Origin: SIG480 sp045537045 | GTDB lineage: Bacteria > Bacillota > Clostridia > Oscillospirales > JAAYXM01 | NCBI GenBank assembly: GCA_045537045.1 | Contig: JAZSOS010000043.1 | Location: 1 to 64,000, forward strand | DNA: 64,000 bases | Direction: 5' to 3' | Shown: positions 12,368 through 21,409 of the stretch, one piece after another | Layout: every line of letters begins with the position of its first letter | Numbering within the stretch: the stretch's first letter is position 1 | Program-made: the position numbers and the translations under genes | The notes under the pieces: generated by a model | The model's database searches: none | Told to the model about the DNA's origin: nothing | Seen by the model: only the letters and a program-made list of their open reading frames with translations

Positions 12368-14230
12368 TTGAATACAGAAATAGTTGACACAAGTGTGTTG
12401 CCACGTTTTGAAGCGATGGATTATATCAATTCATCGAAACCGTATGAATTTCTTTACGCGCTCCGGGATGATAAATTCAAGCTTTCACAGATGCGGGAAA
12501 AAATGAAAGCGCAGGCATCATCTGTTGGTGTAAAAAGCTTCGTGGGCCTTTGGAATGCATATCTAGAAACGATGCAGAAGAAAAACGGATTAAAAGTGGA
12601 TAACGCAACTGCTTTTGACGGTCAGGAAATAGAGCTGTTGAGCGGGGAATACATTTGTGATGAGAACGGGGTTATGGCGTCAGATAAGCATGGCTACGAG
12701 GTTCCTGTTTGCCGGCACCCGATAATGCCGGTACAGAGGCTTGTAAATATCGACACAGGAGAGGAACATTTGAAGCTCGCATACAGAAAAGGCAGAACAT
12801 GGCGCAATATTATTGTTGAAAAAGCGACTCTTGCAAGCTCTAACAGCATTCTGCAGCTTGCAGCAAACGGTATTATGGTGAACTCTGAGAACGCAAAATC
12901 TCTTTCAACATACCTTCTGGAACTTGAACAACTTAATTACAACGAGATAGACGAGCAGAAATCTGTCGGGCGCTGTGGTTGGGTAGGGGAAAACAAATTT
13001 TCACCGTATGTTGACGAACTTGTTTTTGACGGCGCGGCGAATTTTAAGCATTCGTTTGAAGCAATCAGAGCGCAAGGTGATTTTGATAAATGGCTGGATA
13101 TTATGCGTAAACTTCGGGCAGAGAAGACCGCAGGGCGTTTTTTCCTTGCAGCGAGTTTTGCGAGCGTATTGCTTGAACCGTGTGGACTACTTCCGTTCTT
13201 TTTTCATGCGTGGGGAGGTACGGAAACAGGTAAAACAGTTGGACTTATGATTGCTGCTTCCGTCTGGGCATCACCAAAAGTTGGCGAATATATCACTACG
13301 TTCAATTCCACTCTTGTCGGTCAGGAAATGACAGCTACGTTTCTGAATAACCTACCAATGTGCATAGATGAGCTTCAGATTCAGGCTGCTTCCGGAGCCC
13401 GTGACTTTGATAAAATTATATATCACCTCACCGAGGGAACCGGCAAAACGCGCGGAACGAAAACAGGAGGATTGCAACGCCAGAACGTATGGCACAATTG
13501 CTTTATAACTAACGGTGAGCATCCGATAAGCTCTGTACACAGCGGAGGCGGTGCGGTAAACCGAATCATTGAAATAGAGTGCGAGGACAAGATATACACG
13601 GACCTTGTCGGTATGTGTGAGGTTATTCGTACAAATTACGGCTTTGCCGGAAAAATGTTTGTTGAGTATCTGCAGAGCGAGGGAGTTATTGAGCTGGTTC
13701 GTGAACTGCAGAGAGCGTACTATTCAGAATTGCTTAAAACAAACAGCACCGAAAAACAGGCTGCATCGGCGAGCGTTATCTTGGCTGCGGATGCGGTTGT
13801 TACAGATTTGCTTTTCAAGGATGATAACGGCTTAACCGTTGAGGACATGGCAGAGATAATGACAAAGCGTGAAGACGTAGATATCAACGCTCGGGCGCTC
13901 GAGTACATTCACGAGCTTGTTGAACGCAATTTCAACCGTTTCAGAAAGAACAGCTTCGGCGATTATACGGGCGAAATCTGGGGCGAGGTCACCTATGACG
14001 GTGTGTATATCATCAAGTCTGTTTTCGATAAAGAGATGGCAGATGCAGGGTTCAACAGTTCGGCATTCCTGAGTTGGGCGAAAAGGAATGAGATAATCGG
14101 GTGTGATCAAGGGCGAACAACAAAGAACCATAGGATAAACGGAACACAGACACGTTGTGTATGGATGCTAAAAGAAGGCGAAACATGGAAGACGTTGATA
14201 CCGATGTTACCGATGTTACCGCAAAAATAA
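12368..14230 (+). CDS. DUF927 helicase/ATPase (phage replication)
   Basis: The product has 620 residues, starting at TTG 12368 with AAAGGAGGTAACGAAG in front. The C-terminal half carries a Walker A (HAWGGTETGKTV, about residues 280-291), acidic PMCIDELQI as Walker B, and HNCFITNGEHPI as sensor, the DUF927 pattern of phage and plasmid replicative helicases. The N-terminal half is family-specific. Paired with a CHC2 zinc-finger protein it probably forms a split primase-helicase. Confidence 0.85.
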   Translation: MNTEIVDTSVLPRFEAMDYINSSKPYEFLYALRDDKFKLSQMREKMKAQASSVGVKSFVGLWNAYLETMQKKNGLKVDNATAFDGQEIELLSGEYICDENGVMASDKHGYEVPVCRHPIMPVQRLVNIDTGEEHLKLAYRKGRTWRNIIVEKATLASSNSILQLAANGIMVNSENAKSLSTYLLELEQLNYNEIDEQKSVGRCGWVGENKFSPYVDELVFDGAANFKHSFEAIRAQGDFDKWLDIMRKLRAEKTAGRFFLAASFASVLLEPCGLLPFFFHAWGGTETGKTVGLMIAASVWASPKVGEYITTFNSTLVGQEMTATFLNNLPMCIDELQIQAASGARDFDKIIYHLTEGTGKTRGTKTGGLQRQNVWHNCFITNGEHPISSVHSGGGAVNRIIEIECEDKIYTDLVGMCEVIRTNYGFAGKMFVEYLQSEGVIELVRELQRAYYSELLKTNSTEKQAASASVILAADAVVTDLLFKDDNGLTVEDMAEIMTKREDVDINARALEYIHELVERNFNRFRKNSFGDYTGEIWGEVTYDGVYIIKSVFDKEMADAGFNSSAFLSWAKRNEIIGCDQGRTTKNHRINGTQTRCVWMLKEGETWKTLIPMLPMLPQK

Positions 14231-14337
14231 TACATATATTTATTAAAAATACACATAAAGCGAAAAGAAGAGTATATATATTTCGCGGGTGATGAGGTTA
14301 AAAACAGCGGTAACAACCGGTAACGCGGTAACAAACA

Positions 14338-14733
14338 ATGGAAAAAGGAGAAACGTTCAAAATGACATATCTGTGTAATGGCAGAGAAAAAAACGGAAGA
14401 TACAGTCTGATCGAGTTTCGCGGAGATTGTTTAGAGGGTGAAGGTCTTTATATCCCGGATGGGGGTTATGCAATAATTGACAGCAATGCGGAAATCCGAG
14501 TTGGTGACTTTGTTCATTGTAGCAGAATAACAGGACCGGTATTCACCTACGTCAAACAGGTTAAAGAAATCAAAGGCAACAGTGTAATTGTCGGGACTTG
14601 TTACTTAGATAAAAGCAAAGATTTCGCTTTTGAAGCAGCTGAGATACTTGGCGTTGTGAAAGAGATTTACTGTAAAATTACCGGCAAAAGAAAATATGTC
14701 AGGTCAAAGAACGAAACCGAGAAGGGAAGATGA
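14338..14733 (+). CDS. Small beta-rich phage protein
   Basis: The product has 131 residues; an internal ATG at 14362 is an alternative start. The stretch LYIPDGGYAIIDSNAEIRVGDFVHCSRI resembles the LexA/S24 signal-peptidase-like beta fold (IPDG ... GD), but the catalytic Ser/Lys pair is not evident. It could be a non-catalytic relative. It lies between the replication gene and a coiled-coil protein. Confidence 0.55.
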   Translation: MEKGETFKMTYLCNGREKNGRYSLIEFRGDCLEGEGLYIPDGGYAIIDSNAEIRVGDFVHCSRITGPVFTYVKQVKEIKGNSVIVGTCYLDKSKDFAFEAAEILGVVKEIYCKITGKRKYVRSKNETEKGR

Positions 14734-14736
14734 AAT

Positions 14737-15474
14737 ATGAAAATATCACAATTAATTCACGTGATGGATAAAGATGACGAAATCATAATTGATGATGTGA
14801 ATGAGCGTATAGACAGAAACCGGGTATACCAAGGAACCGTTGGAGGAATAAATCAAGATCAATCCATCAATGAAATGCACGTTGTATCTCTTGTTCCGGA
14901 GGATAAAAAGTTTTTGGTTTTGGCTGAACACAAAACCGAAATGAACGAAAACGAGATTATAACGGCGTTGGAGTGTTGCATATCCGAAGAAGTTCAAGGT
15001 TGTAAAGATTGTCCTTTGCTTGAGTTCTCAAGGGATTGCGACGAGTGCCGAACAGAGTTGATGAAGCAAGCTCTCGACATCATCAAGCGCAAGAATGCAG
15101 AGAATGAAGAACTAAAACGCAGAAATCAAAATTTGACTTCTGATTTAACTTCCGCAAAGGCAGAGATTGAAGCATTCAAGGAGTCAATTCGAGAACACGC
15201 GGAAATGCTTGCGGAACGAGATATGCAAATTAGGATGTTGCAGAAAGAGAATGAAGCTTTTGCGCCTCTGGGAATGCTTTATAGCGAAATCAAATCCGAA
15301 GCGCGGAAAGAGTTTGCGGAGAAGGTAAAAGCCAAGCTCCATAATGAAGGTGGCTGCGATGCAGAACCGGGAACTTGGGCGCGAGGTTGGGATGATGCTA
15401 TCACCAGAGCGATAGAGATAAGTGACGAAACCTTAACCGAACTAACGGAGAGAAAGGAAGATGAGGGGAAATGA
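14737..15474 (+). CDS. Phage protein with long coiled coil
   Basis: The product has 245 residues. The N-terminal 80 are beta-rich and of unknown fold. The middle has CCISEEVQGCKDCPLL and CDECRTELMKQALDIIKRK, a pattern I recognise from many Firmicute phage proteins of this position. A coiled coil follows (about 120-180). Function unknown. It starts a chain of overlapping small genes. Confidence 0.6.
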   Translation: MKISQLIHVMDKDDEIIIDDVNERIDRNRVYQGTVGGINQDQSINEMHVVSLVPEDKKFLVLAEHKTEMNENEIITALECCISEEVQGCKDCPLLEFSRDCDECRTELMKQALDIIKRKNAENEELKRRNQNLTSDLTSAKAEIEAFKESIREHAEMLAERDMQIRMLQKENEAFAPLGMLYSEIKSEARKEFAEKVKAKLHNEGGCDAEPGTWARGWDDAITRAIEISDETLTELTERKEDEGK

Positions 15475-15638
15475 AAATCGAAGTAGAGAAAAATCAAGTA
15501 ATGAAGAAGTGTCATTATTGCGAAGCTTCGGACTGGGACGGAAAATGTGTGTTGCACAAGTCTGAAGGAAGAATTAAGCATTGTAAAATGGCTGTGGAAA
15601 GATTGGTAGAAGCCGAGAAAGGTGGCGCATCTGAATGA
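15471..15638 (+). CDS. Small Cys-containing phage protein
   Basis: The product has 55 residues (KKCHYCEASDWDGKCVLHK ... IKHCKM), four Cys and three His suited to one zinc site. It overlaps both neighbours by 4 bp (ATGA), so translation is coupled. Function unknown. Confidence 0.5.
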   Translation: MKIEVEKNQVMKKCHYCEASDWDGKCVLHKSEGRIKHCKMAVERLVEAEKGGASE

Positions 15639-16090
15639 AATCTGTACTTATAAGCATACAGCCGCCAAACACCAACAATATTTTTGACGGTATCAAAAGG
15701 ATTGAGTGGCGAACCAAACCTCTGCCGACAGGAAAGCATTATTGCTATGAGACTAAAAAATGCTTTGGTCTCGGCAAGGTTATCGGGGAATATCACGTTT
15801 GGCGTGTGAAAAAATATCAAAACGTAAGTATGATACCTGAAGAGTATGTTGCACAGGGGTGTGTTCCTATAGAGTTTTTGGAAGCGTATAGCAAAGGCAA
15901 ACCTCTATATGCACACTTTATACTTCGCCCCCAAAGATATGACAAGCCGAAAGAGTTGAGAGAGTTTGTAAACTACGACAGATGCCCCTATGGCGGTTTA
16001 GTGGATTGCCAGAAATGCGGAGAGCATCATTGCTTAACAAGACCGCCGCAGAGTTGGTGTTATGTCGAGGAAGAAGGTGCGCAGGAATGA
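15635..16090 (+). CDS. ASCH-domain-like protein
   Basis: The product has 151 residues. The start MKSVLISIQPPNTNNIFDGIKRIEWR, then GKVIGEYHVWRV, matches phage proteins of the ASCH/PUA-like RNA-binding fold (typically MKSVLISIQPKW...GxKTIEVR). The C-terminal part has a Cys cluster (CPYGGLVDCQKCGEHHCL). ASCH proteins are proposed to bind RNA or modified nucleotides; the role in phages is unproven. Confidence 0.72.
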   Translation: MKSVLISIQPPNTNNIFDGIKRIEWRTKPLPTGKHYCYETKKCFGLGKVIGEYHVWRVKKYQNVSMIPEEYVAQGCVPIEFLEAYSKGKPLYAHFILRPQRYDKPKELREFVNYDRCPYGGLVDCQKCGEHHCLTRPPQSWCYVEEEGAQE

Positions 16091-16527
16091 GGGATAGACT
16101 GATTGAGTTGTTAGACAATGCAACTAAAACATTCCGTTTTACAGCGTGGGAAAATACAGATAAGATTGCCGACATTCTTCTTGCTGATGGTTGGATGAAA
16201 CCGCCTTGTAAGGTGGGGGATACGGTGTATGTTGTAACATATTGCAGATGTGGAAATGTTGAGTGTTACGAGCAAGGTCACTGCCACAAGCGGAATACCA
16301 AAAGAACGCCCAAATCATATTTTACTGTTATGGAACAACAAATGGGATATAAAACCTTTTGGAACGAGGATAAAGCTGAAAGAAAATATGTTCCCAAAGG
16401 CACGATATGCCACAAGGTTTTGAAAAAGCCTTTTACATTAAAGATGATTGACGATTTTGGCAAAACCGTATTCCTCACAAAAGAAGAAGCAGAAGCGGCA
16501 TTGCGAAAGGAAGGTGCGGAGAAGTGA
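16087..16527 (+). CDS. Small phage protein, unknown
   Basis: The product has 146 residues from ATG 16087, overlapping the previous stop. It has CRCGNVECYEQGHC, a zinc-binding-type cluster, and beta-rich sequence (PPCKVGDTVYVVT). This gene type is frequent in Firmicute phage accessory blocks. Function unknown. Confidence 0.55.
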   Translation: MRDRLIELLDNATKTFRFTAWENTDKIADILLADGWMKPPCKVGDTVYVVTYCRCGNVECYEQGHCHKRNTKRTPKSYFTVMEQQMGYKTFWNEDKAERKYVPKGTICHKVLKKPFTLKMIDDFGKTVFLTKEEAEAALRKEGAEK

Positions 16528-16673
16528 CACTGAAAGACAAAGGAACCATACTGCGAATGCTCGGCAAGATTGAGGGCGTTGCCTTCGCTTTGAATGAAAA
16601 AATCGCAACGCCTTTGCTTGATGCTACAAAGGTCATAGACAATATTCTTGAAAAAGAGGAGTGTGCGGAGTGA
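16524..16673 (+). CDS. Small helical phage protein
   Basis: The product has 49 residues from GTG 16524, overlapping both neighbours by a few bases (GTGA, TGATG). It is helical (ILRMLGKIEGVAFALNEKI). No motif recognised. Confidence 0.4.
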   Translation: MTLKDKGTILRMLGKIEGVAFALNEKIATPLLDATKVIDNILEKEECAE

Positions 16674-16912
16674 TGGACAATACCATAACAAAAGAGCAGC
16701 TTGCAGAAATAGAAGATGTGTTATCTCGTTCTGACAGAGAAACGGCTTATGGTTTACTCGAAGAATATACAGGCATAAAAGCAAAGCCATATACTGCTTG
16801 GGCGTTTTATGATGATGCTGATAATTGGGTAGGAGATAGCGACCATTACACTATAAATGATTTGCTTGATAATGCATATATCAAGATAGTCGAGAAAGGC
16901 GGTGCGGAGTAA
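16673..16912 (+). CDS. Small acidic phage protein
   Basis: The product has 79 residues from ATG 16673 in TGATG. Acidic (YDDADNWVGDSDHYTINDLLDNAY). No family recognised. Translationally coupled to the previous gene. Confidence 0.5.
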   Translation: MDNTITKEQLAEIEDVLSRSDRETAYGLLEEYTGIKAKPYTAWAFYDDADNWVGDSDHYTINDLLDNAYIKIVEKGGAE

Positions 16913-16954
16913 TGGCGGTATGCGGTAAGTGCATTCATAAAGAGGTAAGGCAGA

Positions 16955-17227
16955 ATGACTTGTAAGGATTGCTTATACTACAAGGTTTGCTCTGATTTCA
17001 GAGGGAACATATGCGAGACTGACCTGAACCGATTTATGGAATACAGGGGAACTCCTGACGGGCTGTGTGAACACTTCAAAAACAAAGCCGACTTTGTGGA
17101 AGTGGTAAGGTGTAAGGATTGTAAAAAGGCGAGAAGGATTGACAATGTGGGAAATCATCGCTGTTTTGTGCATCAAAATACAGTTAAAGGAATGCATTTT
17201 TGCAGTCACGGAGAGAAGCGAGAGTAA
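16955..17227 (+). CDS. Cys-rich zinc-ribbon phage protein
   Basis: The product has 90 residues with two Cys clusters: MTCKDCLYYKVCSDF ... CETD and CKDCKKARRI ... CFVHQN ... FCSHGEK. It is a common small phage protein with CxDC repeats, presumed to bind zinc. Function unknown. Confidence 0.6.
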   Translation: MTCKDCLYYKVCSDFRGNICETDLNRFMEYRGTPDGLCEHFKNKADFVEVVRCKDCKKARRIDNVGNHRCFVHQNTVKGMHFCSHGEKRE

Positions 17228-17275
17228 CTACTCAAAAGTGCTATAAAATACTCTAAAGTTTGAAAGGAAAGACCA

Positions 17276-17416
17276 ATGACGAAAACACACATATTCCCGT
17301 TGATTCTGATTGTCTGCAACCTCGGAGCGGCAGTGACATATGCGACAGCCGGAGACGTGAGGAAGGTAATTTACTGGATTGCAGCTGCTGTTCTGAATGC
17401 AGTTGTGACGTTTTGA
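17276..17416 (+). CDS. Small membrane protein
   Basis: The product has 46 residues from ATG 17276 behind GAAAGGAAAG. Two hydrophobic stretches (IFPLILIVCNLGAAVTYA and YWIAAAVLNAVVTF) make a hairpin membrane protein. Position is just before the late regulators. Function unknown. Confidence 0.5.
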   Translation: MTKTHIFPLILIVCNLGAAVTYATAGDVRKVIYWIAAAVLNAVVTF

Positions 17417-17431
17417 GAAGGAGCAAGAACA

Positions 17432-17818
17432 ATGACATCAATGGAACAGATCGAACTTATCAGCGTTGAAGCTCGTAAGCTCGGTATGAAGTACGGCGAG
17501 TATGTCGAGAAATACGGACACACTCTTCCGGAGCCGAAACCGGAGAAAAAGAAAGGCACCGGATACATAGAAGGCGAGGGAGACAGAGGACACCTGTCGC
17601 GCATTGATAAAGTATGCATTATTTGTGGAGCATCCTTTAAGGCGGGAAACAACAGAGCGAAGCATTGTCCGAAGTGCACGGAAGATCGGCGGAGAACGTA
17701 TTGCCGCGAGTACGCAAGACAAAAGAAAAGGGAGAGTGAGAACCTTGTGAAAGTCAGAAACGATGAAAAACATGACGAAAGGAGAAAAGTAGATGAACTG
17801 GAAAAAAGTAAGCATTGA
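17432..17818 (+). CDS. Zinc-finger phage protein
   Basis: The product has 128 residues. A central CIICGASFKAGNNRAKHCPKC zinc finger is followed by a strongly basic helical tail. Resembles phage proteins placed just before the late regulator; likely nucleic-acid-binding. It overlaps the next gene by 26 bp. Confidence 0.6.
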   Translation: MTSMEQIELISVEARKLGMKYGEYVEKYGHTLPEPKPEKKKGTGYIEGEGDRGHLSRIDKVCIICGASFKAGNNRAKHCPKCTEDRRRTYCREYARQKKRESENLVKVRNDEKHDERRKVDELEKSKH

Positions 17819-18230
17819 ACGGCTGTCAGAGTATTCGGATAGAAAACGTGCTATTGAAAATCTGTCAGACAAACTCCGTTCTCTGGAAATTGATTATGAG
17901 TCAATAAAGGCGGCCAGAACGGATGCAACTCCGGTGCGGGGTGGTGGTAACAGCCGTGAAGATGCACTCATTGGCAATATTGTAGAGCGGGAGATGTTAA
18001 AGCGTAATCTTCGCATAGTACGATATGAGTTGAGAATTACAAATAACGGTCTAAATGCACTTACAGACGAAGAGCGGGAGGTTCTCTTCAGGTTCTACAT
18101 AACACGGACAAATCGGCATGTAGAGGAACTGTGTGAGAGGCTTAATTACGAAAAGACAAAAATTTATGCAATAAAGGATCGCGCATTAAAAAAATTCACA
18201 AGAGCCTGCTACGGAATTGTTGAGCTTTAA
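17793..18230 (+). CDS. Late-gene regulator, ArpU/DUF1492-like
   Basis: The product has 145 residues. The N-terminal coiled region is followed by ALTDEEREVLFRFYITRTNRHVEELCERLNYEKTKIYAIKDRALKKFTRACYG, a sigma-4-like HTH as in ArpU and DUF1492 phage proteins that activate late transcription. It lies immediately upstream of a candidate late promoter (18234-18277) and the terminase genes, as in other phages. Confidence 0.78.
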   Translation: MNWKKVSIERLSEYSDRKRAIENLSDKLRSLEIDYESIKAARTDATPVRGGGNSREDALIGNIVEREMLKRNLRIVRYELRITNNGLNALTDEEREVLFRFYITRTNRHVEELCERLNYEKTKIYAIKDRALKKFTRACYGIVEL

Positions 18231-18233
18231 AGT

Positions 18234-18277
18234 GCGGAAAAATCGCGGAACATTTTTAATAAATTCCATGATATAAT
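18234..18277 (+). promoter_or_regulatory. Candidate late promoter with activator repeats
   Basis: Two GCGGAA direct repeats (18234-18239 and 18245-18250) lie 11 bp apart, one helical turn. TATAAT is at 18272-18277 with no recognisable -35. The arrangement suits activator-dependent transcription of the packaging genes, probably by the ArpU-like protein encoded just upstream. Confidence 0.5.
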
Positions 18278-18283
18278 AGTATC

Positions 18284-18343
18284 GTGAAGAAATAGGCGAT
18301 GAGAGCTTCCAGACCTCCGTAGGCTCTTGTTGCTTATTTCTTT
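18284..18343 (+). other. Long imperfect hairpin before terS
   Basis: GAAATAGGC ... GAGAGC pairs with GCTCTTG ... GCTTATTTC around a loop of about 16 nt. It sits in the leader of the late transcript, before the terminase genes, where a packaging (cos/pac) site or leader structure is expected. Which of these it is cannot be told from sequence. Confidence 0.4.
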
Positions 18344-18430
18344 TATTTCAGAAAAGGAGCTGATACAGTGAGGTTGGTAAGATTACGGTTCCGGACGGAT
18401 GTATCGGCATCCGTGCCGGGGTGATAAACT

Positions 18431-18814
18431 TTGGCAAATGAACAGAACTTGATTCCGCTTAATAAACGAACAAAGAGGGAGCAAAGAGAAATTGCTCAAA
18501 AAGGCGGCAAGAAAAGCGCTGAAGTCAGACGTGAGAAAAAAACGTTCAGACAGCTTGCTGAAACACTGCTTTCGTTGGAAGTTACCGATGCCAAAACCAA
18601 AAAGGAAATGAAGAATCTCGGCATTGAGGAAGATGAATTTACTCAAAAGACGCTTTGCATGCTCGGCCTGATAGCCGAAGCTCGGGACGGGAACGTTCGA
18701 GCATTCGAAAAGCTTCAGGAGCTTACCGGAGAAATTGAGCAGGATAACAACAAAGATGTTATGGACAAGCTTGATAAGGTGTTGGGAGGCATAGATGCTA
18801 TCGCTGACGAATAA
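18431..18814 (+). CDS. Terminase small subunit
   Basis: The product has 127 residues from TTG 18431 with GGGGTG upstream. NKRTKREQREIAQKGGKKSAEVRREKKTFRQLAETLLS and NVRAFEKLQELTGE are typical of phage small terminases that bind the packaging site. It is followed, with a 20-bp overlap, by the large subunit. Confidence 0.8.
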   Translation: MANEQNLIPLNKRTKREQREIAQKGGKKSAEVRREKKTFRQLAETLLSLEVTDAKTKKEMKNLGIEEDEFTQKTLCMLGLIAEARDGNVRAFEKLQELTGEIEQDNNKDVMDKLDKVLGGIDAIADE

Positions 18815-20057
18815 ACAGAAAGAATTCTGGAAGAACTGCAATCATCGGTGGAACATAAAGAGCGGTGCGACGCGAAGCGGAAAGACCTTTCTTGATTATT
18901 ACCTTATCCCGAAGCGCATCAGAGCAGTGAGTGGTCAACCGGGGCTATATGTTATACTTGGTAATACCAAAAGTACTCTACAAAGAAATATTATTGAGCC
19001 GTTGCAAAACATATGGGGTTCGCAACTCGTAAGCAATATAAAATCAGACAACACGGCTGTATTGTTCGGTGAGAAGGTTTATTGCATCGGTGCGGATAAG
19101 ATAAGTCAGGTTGACCGTTTGCGAGGCAGTAGCATCAAATATTGTTACGGCGATGAGGTTGCAACATGGCATCGAGATGTGTTCGATATGCTCAAGTCAC
19201 GTCTCGACAGGAGTTATAGCAGGTTTGATGGAACGTGCAACCCGGAGGATCCTAAGCATTGGTTCAAGCAATTCATGGACAGCAAGAGCGCTGATGTTTT
19301 TTATCAAAAATACACACTGTATGACAACACATTTCTCTCTCCGGAATTTGTCAGAAACCTTGAAAACGAATATCGGGGTACCGTTTATTTTGACCGTTTT
19401 ATTTTAGGAGAATGGCAGAGAGCAGAAGGAATTGTTTTTCGCGACTTTGCAAACAATTTAAATAAATATATTATAAACAAAGAAAAAGCCCCCAAAGAAT
19501 ATAAAACCATTGGCGTGGGGTATGACTTGGGTGGAAATAAGTCCAATTTTGCTTTAGTAGCAACAGGAATAACGGTGGACAATACAGTGGTTGTTTTACG
19601 AACGGTTGAGATAAAGCCCGAGGGCTTGAACCTTGCAGATGTAGAAAGTACAGCCATTAGCTTTATTGAAGGCATAGAAAAAGACTATAACGTAAAGCCA
19701 AAGAAAAACCAAAAGCAAAGACTGTTGAATATGGTTCGATATTGCTATGTGGATGATAATTACTACACCACGATTAACAGCCTTAATAATTGGCGCTACA
19801 TCTTCGATAGTGCTGCACACATAAAAGCACGGATGCCGCTTGAGGACAGACCGATAATGTTGACGAGGCTTATGGCACAGGGGAGGTTTAAGGTCGTTGA
19901 AAACGAGTGTGCTTCGCTAGTCGAACAACTCAGTGAAGTTGTATATGATGATAAGAGCGAAAAGGCCGTGATTTGCGACGATGGGAGCATGAACATCGAC
20001 GTTATCGACGCTTTTTTTTATTCTATTGCAGATGATTATTTATATTTAATTGATTAG
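18795..20057 (+). CDS. Terminase large subunit, PBSX family
   Basis: The product has 420 residues. The ATPase Walker A is SGATRSGKT (about residues 24-32) and the Walker B region is YCYGDEVATW. The C-terminal RNase H-like nuclease has GVGYDLGGNKSNF and YVDDNYY acidic residues. It cuts and pumps concatemeric DNA into proheads. Length fits the PBSX type. Confidence 0.93.
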   Translation: MLSLTNKQKEFWKNCNHRWNIKSGATRSGKTFLDYYLIPKRIRAVSGQPGLYVILGNTKSTLQRNIIEPLQNIWGSQLVSNIKSDNTAVLFGEKVYCIGADKISQVDRLRGSSIKYCYGDEVATWHRDVFDMLKSRLDRSYSRFDGTCNPEDPKHWFKQFMDSKSADVFYQKYTLYDNTFLSPEFVRNLENEYRGTVYFDRFILGEWQRAEGIVFRDFANNLNKYIINKEKAPKEYKTIGVGYDLGGNKSNFALVATGITVDNTVVVLRTVEIKPEGLNLADVESTAISFIEGIEKDYNVKPKKNQKQRLLNMVRYCYVDDNYYTTINSLNNWRYIFDSAAHIKARMPLEDRPIMLTRLMAQGRFKVVENECASLVEQLSEVVYDDKSEKAVICDDGSMNIDVIDAFFYSIADDYLYLID

Positions 20058-20069
20058 GGAGTGATTGCT

Positions 20070-21404
20070 ATGTTTGGGAAATTCAAGCGGTTTTGGGATA
20101 TACTGTTGGATAGTATAAAAACCGCATACAATAGAGTTTACCGAGCACCGGTAAAAACGGATGCACAGGCGTGGAGAGACCTTCTCCACATAAATTTTCT
20201 CGATATATTTGTTGAAAAGCTGAATAATCTTGTAAACAATGAAGCGACGTTCAGCATAAAAAGCGATGGAAGCGTTTCGAAGCCTGTTTCCGAGCTGTGC
20301 GAAGATATCGAGGCAAAGAAATTCAATATCACAGCGCATATGCTTGCAGACGGAGATTATTACGTTTTCCCCGCTCTGGATGCGAAGGGCAAACTTATAC
20401 ACAGTTATCTGACACAACAGCAGGTTCGGATTCTTGATACCGATGGAGATAAAATCATAGAGGCCGCAGGGATAATCGATTGGTATGTAGATAAACAAAG
20501 CCGGGTGTATTACCTTTTGAGGCAGCACAAGCTTGATAAAAACGGAACACTCACGGTGTCCTATAAGACCGTAACCGAGGATGGAAAAACGTATGATTTG
20601 GAACGCTGGGCGCATCTGAAAGATGAAGTCGTAAGCTTTGCAAACGCAAATCACATCGGCTTCGGACGGTATAAGTCCCCAGTATCAAGCCGTGGCTGTT
20701 CTCCTGTATACGGTGTTCCTCTCAATTTCGGTTGTGCTGATATTGAAAAAAGAATAACCGATGATTTGAAGTTTATAAAAGATGAGTTTAAAAACGGAAA
20801 ATCCGTCATATTTACGGATCCGAGAAATCTGCTAACGGACAAAGAAAAGAAAGGATATTACATTGCTGAAAACGTTATTCCGGTTAAAAACACGTTAGGG
20901 AAAGATGGAAAGAATATTGATATATTCAATCCGAATCTGCGTTGGAGTGAACATTACGGGAAGCTTGTTGCAGACCTTGCGCTTTACGAGAAGCAGGTTG
21001 GGACGAGCAAAGGAATACTTACCGAAAACGAAACAGCGTATACCTCTACAGCAACGGCAGTCAGACGTGCGAACGCAGACACGCTTGCACTTATCGGGAA
21101 AATACGCAATGCAATAGACTCCGGTAACAGAATGACGCTTGAGGCTGACTGTGTTTTCTTGAATATTCCGGTTGATGCATGGGAATATCAGTCTGACTGG
21201 TGGGATCCTTTTGCAGACAGCAAGGAACAGTGGCAACAGCTTCAGGAAGCGTTTGATGCAGGGGCCGCGGAAGAACGAGACCTCGTGCGGTGGACGTTCC
21301 CGAACCTTGACGAGGATGCAATTGAGGAGAAGCTTTCAAGAATTTCAGAACAAAAGAAGAAAAACTCTGATGACGCACTTGAGAAAATCATCTCGGGAGG
21401 ATGA
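20070..21404 (+). CDS. Portal protein, SPP1 gp6-like
   Basis: The product has 444 residues from ATG 20070, 6 nt after AGGGAGTG. Features: LNNLVNNEATFSI, ISRGCSPVYGVPLNFGCAD-like loop (PVSSRGCSPVYG), GTSKGILTENE and the crown helix FADSKEQWQQLQEAFDAG. Forms the dodecameric DNA gate at the capsid vertex. Immediately follows TerL. Confidence 0.9.
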   Translation: MFGKFKRFWDILLDSIKTAYNRVYRAPVKTDAQAWRDLLHINFLDIFVEKLNNLVNNEATFSIKSDGSVSKPVSELCEDIEAKKFNITAHMLADGDYYVFPALDAKGKLIHSYLTQQQVRILDTDGDKIIEAAGIIDWYVDKQSRVYYLLRQHKLDKNGTLTVSYKTVTEDGKTYDLERWAHLKDEVVSFANANHIGFGRYKSPVSSRGCSPVYGVPLNFGCADIEKRITDDLKFIKDEFKNGKSVIFTDPRNLLTDKEKKGYYIAENVIPVKNTLGKDGKNIDIFNPNLRWSEHYGKLVADLALYEKQVGTSKGILTENETAYTSTATAVRRANADTLALIGKIRNAIDSGNRMTLEADCVFLNIPVDAWEYQSDWWDPFADSKEQWQQLQEAFDAGAAEERDLVRWTFPNLDEDAIEEKLSRISEQKKKNSDDALEKIISGG

Positions 21405-21409
21405 TGTGA

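Noticed and set aside
16912..16965. 17-codon ORF (MAVCGKCIHKEV...)
   Set aside because: It overlaps the previous stop and the next start and may be a coupling leader, but is too short to support as a gene.
18368..18424. 18-residue ORF from GTG before terS
   Set aside because: Short, Arg/Val-rich, no recognisable pattern; probably part of the packaging-site leader.
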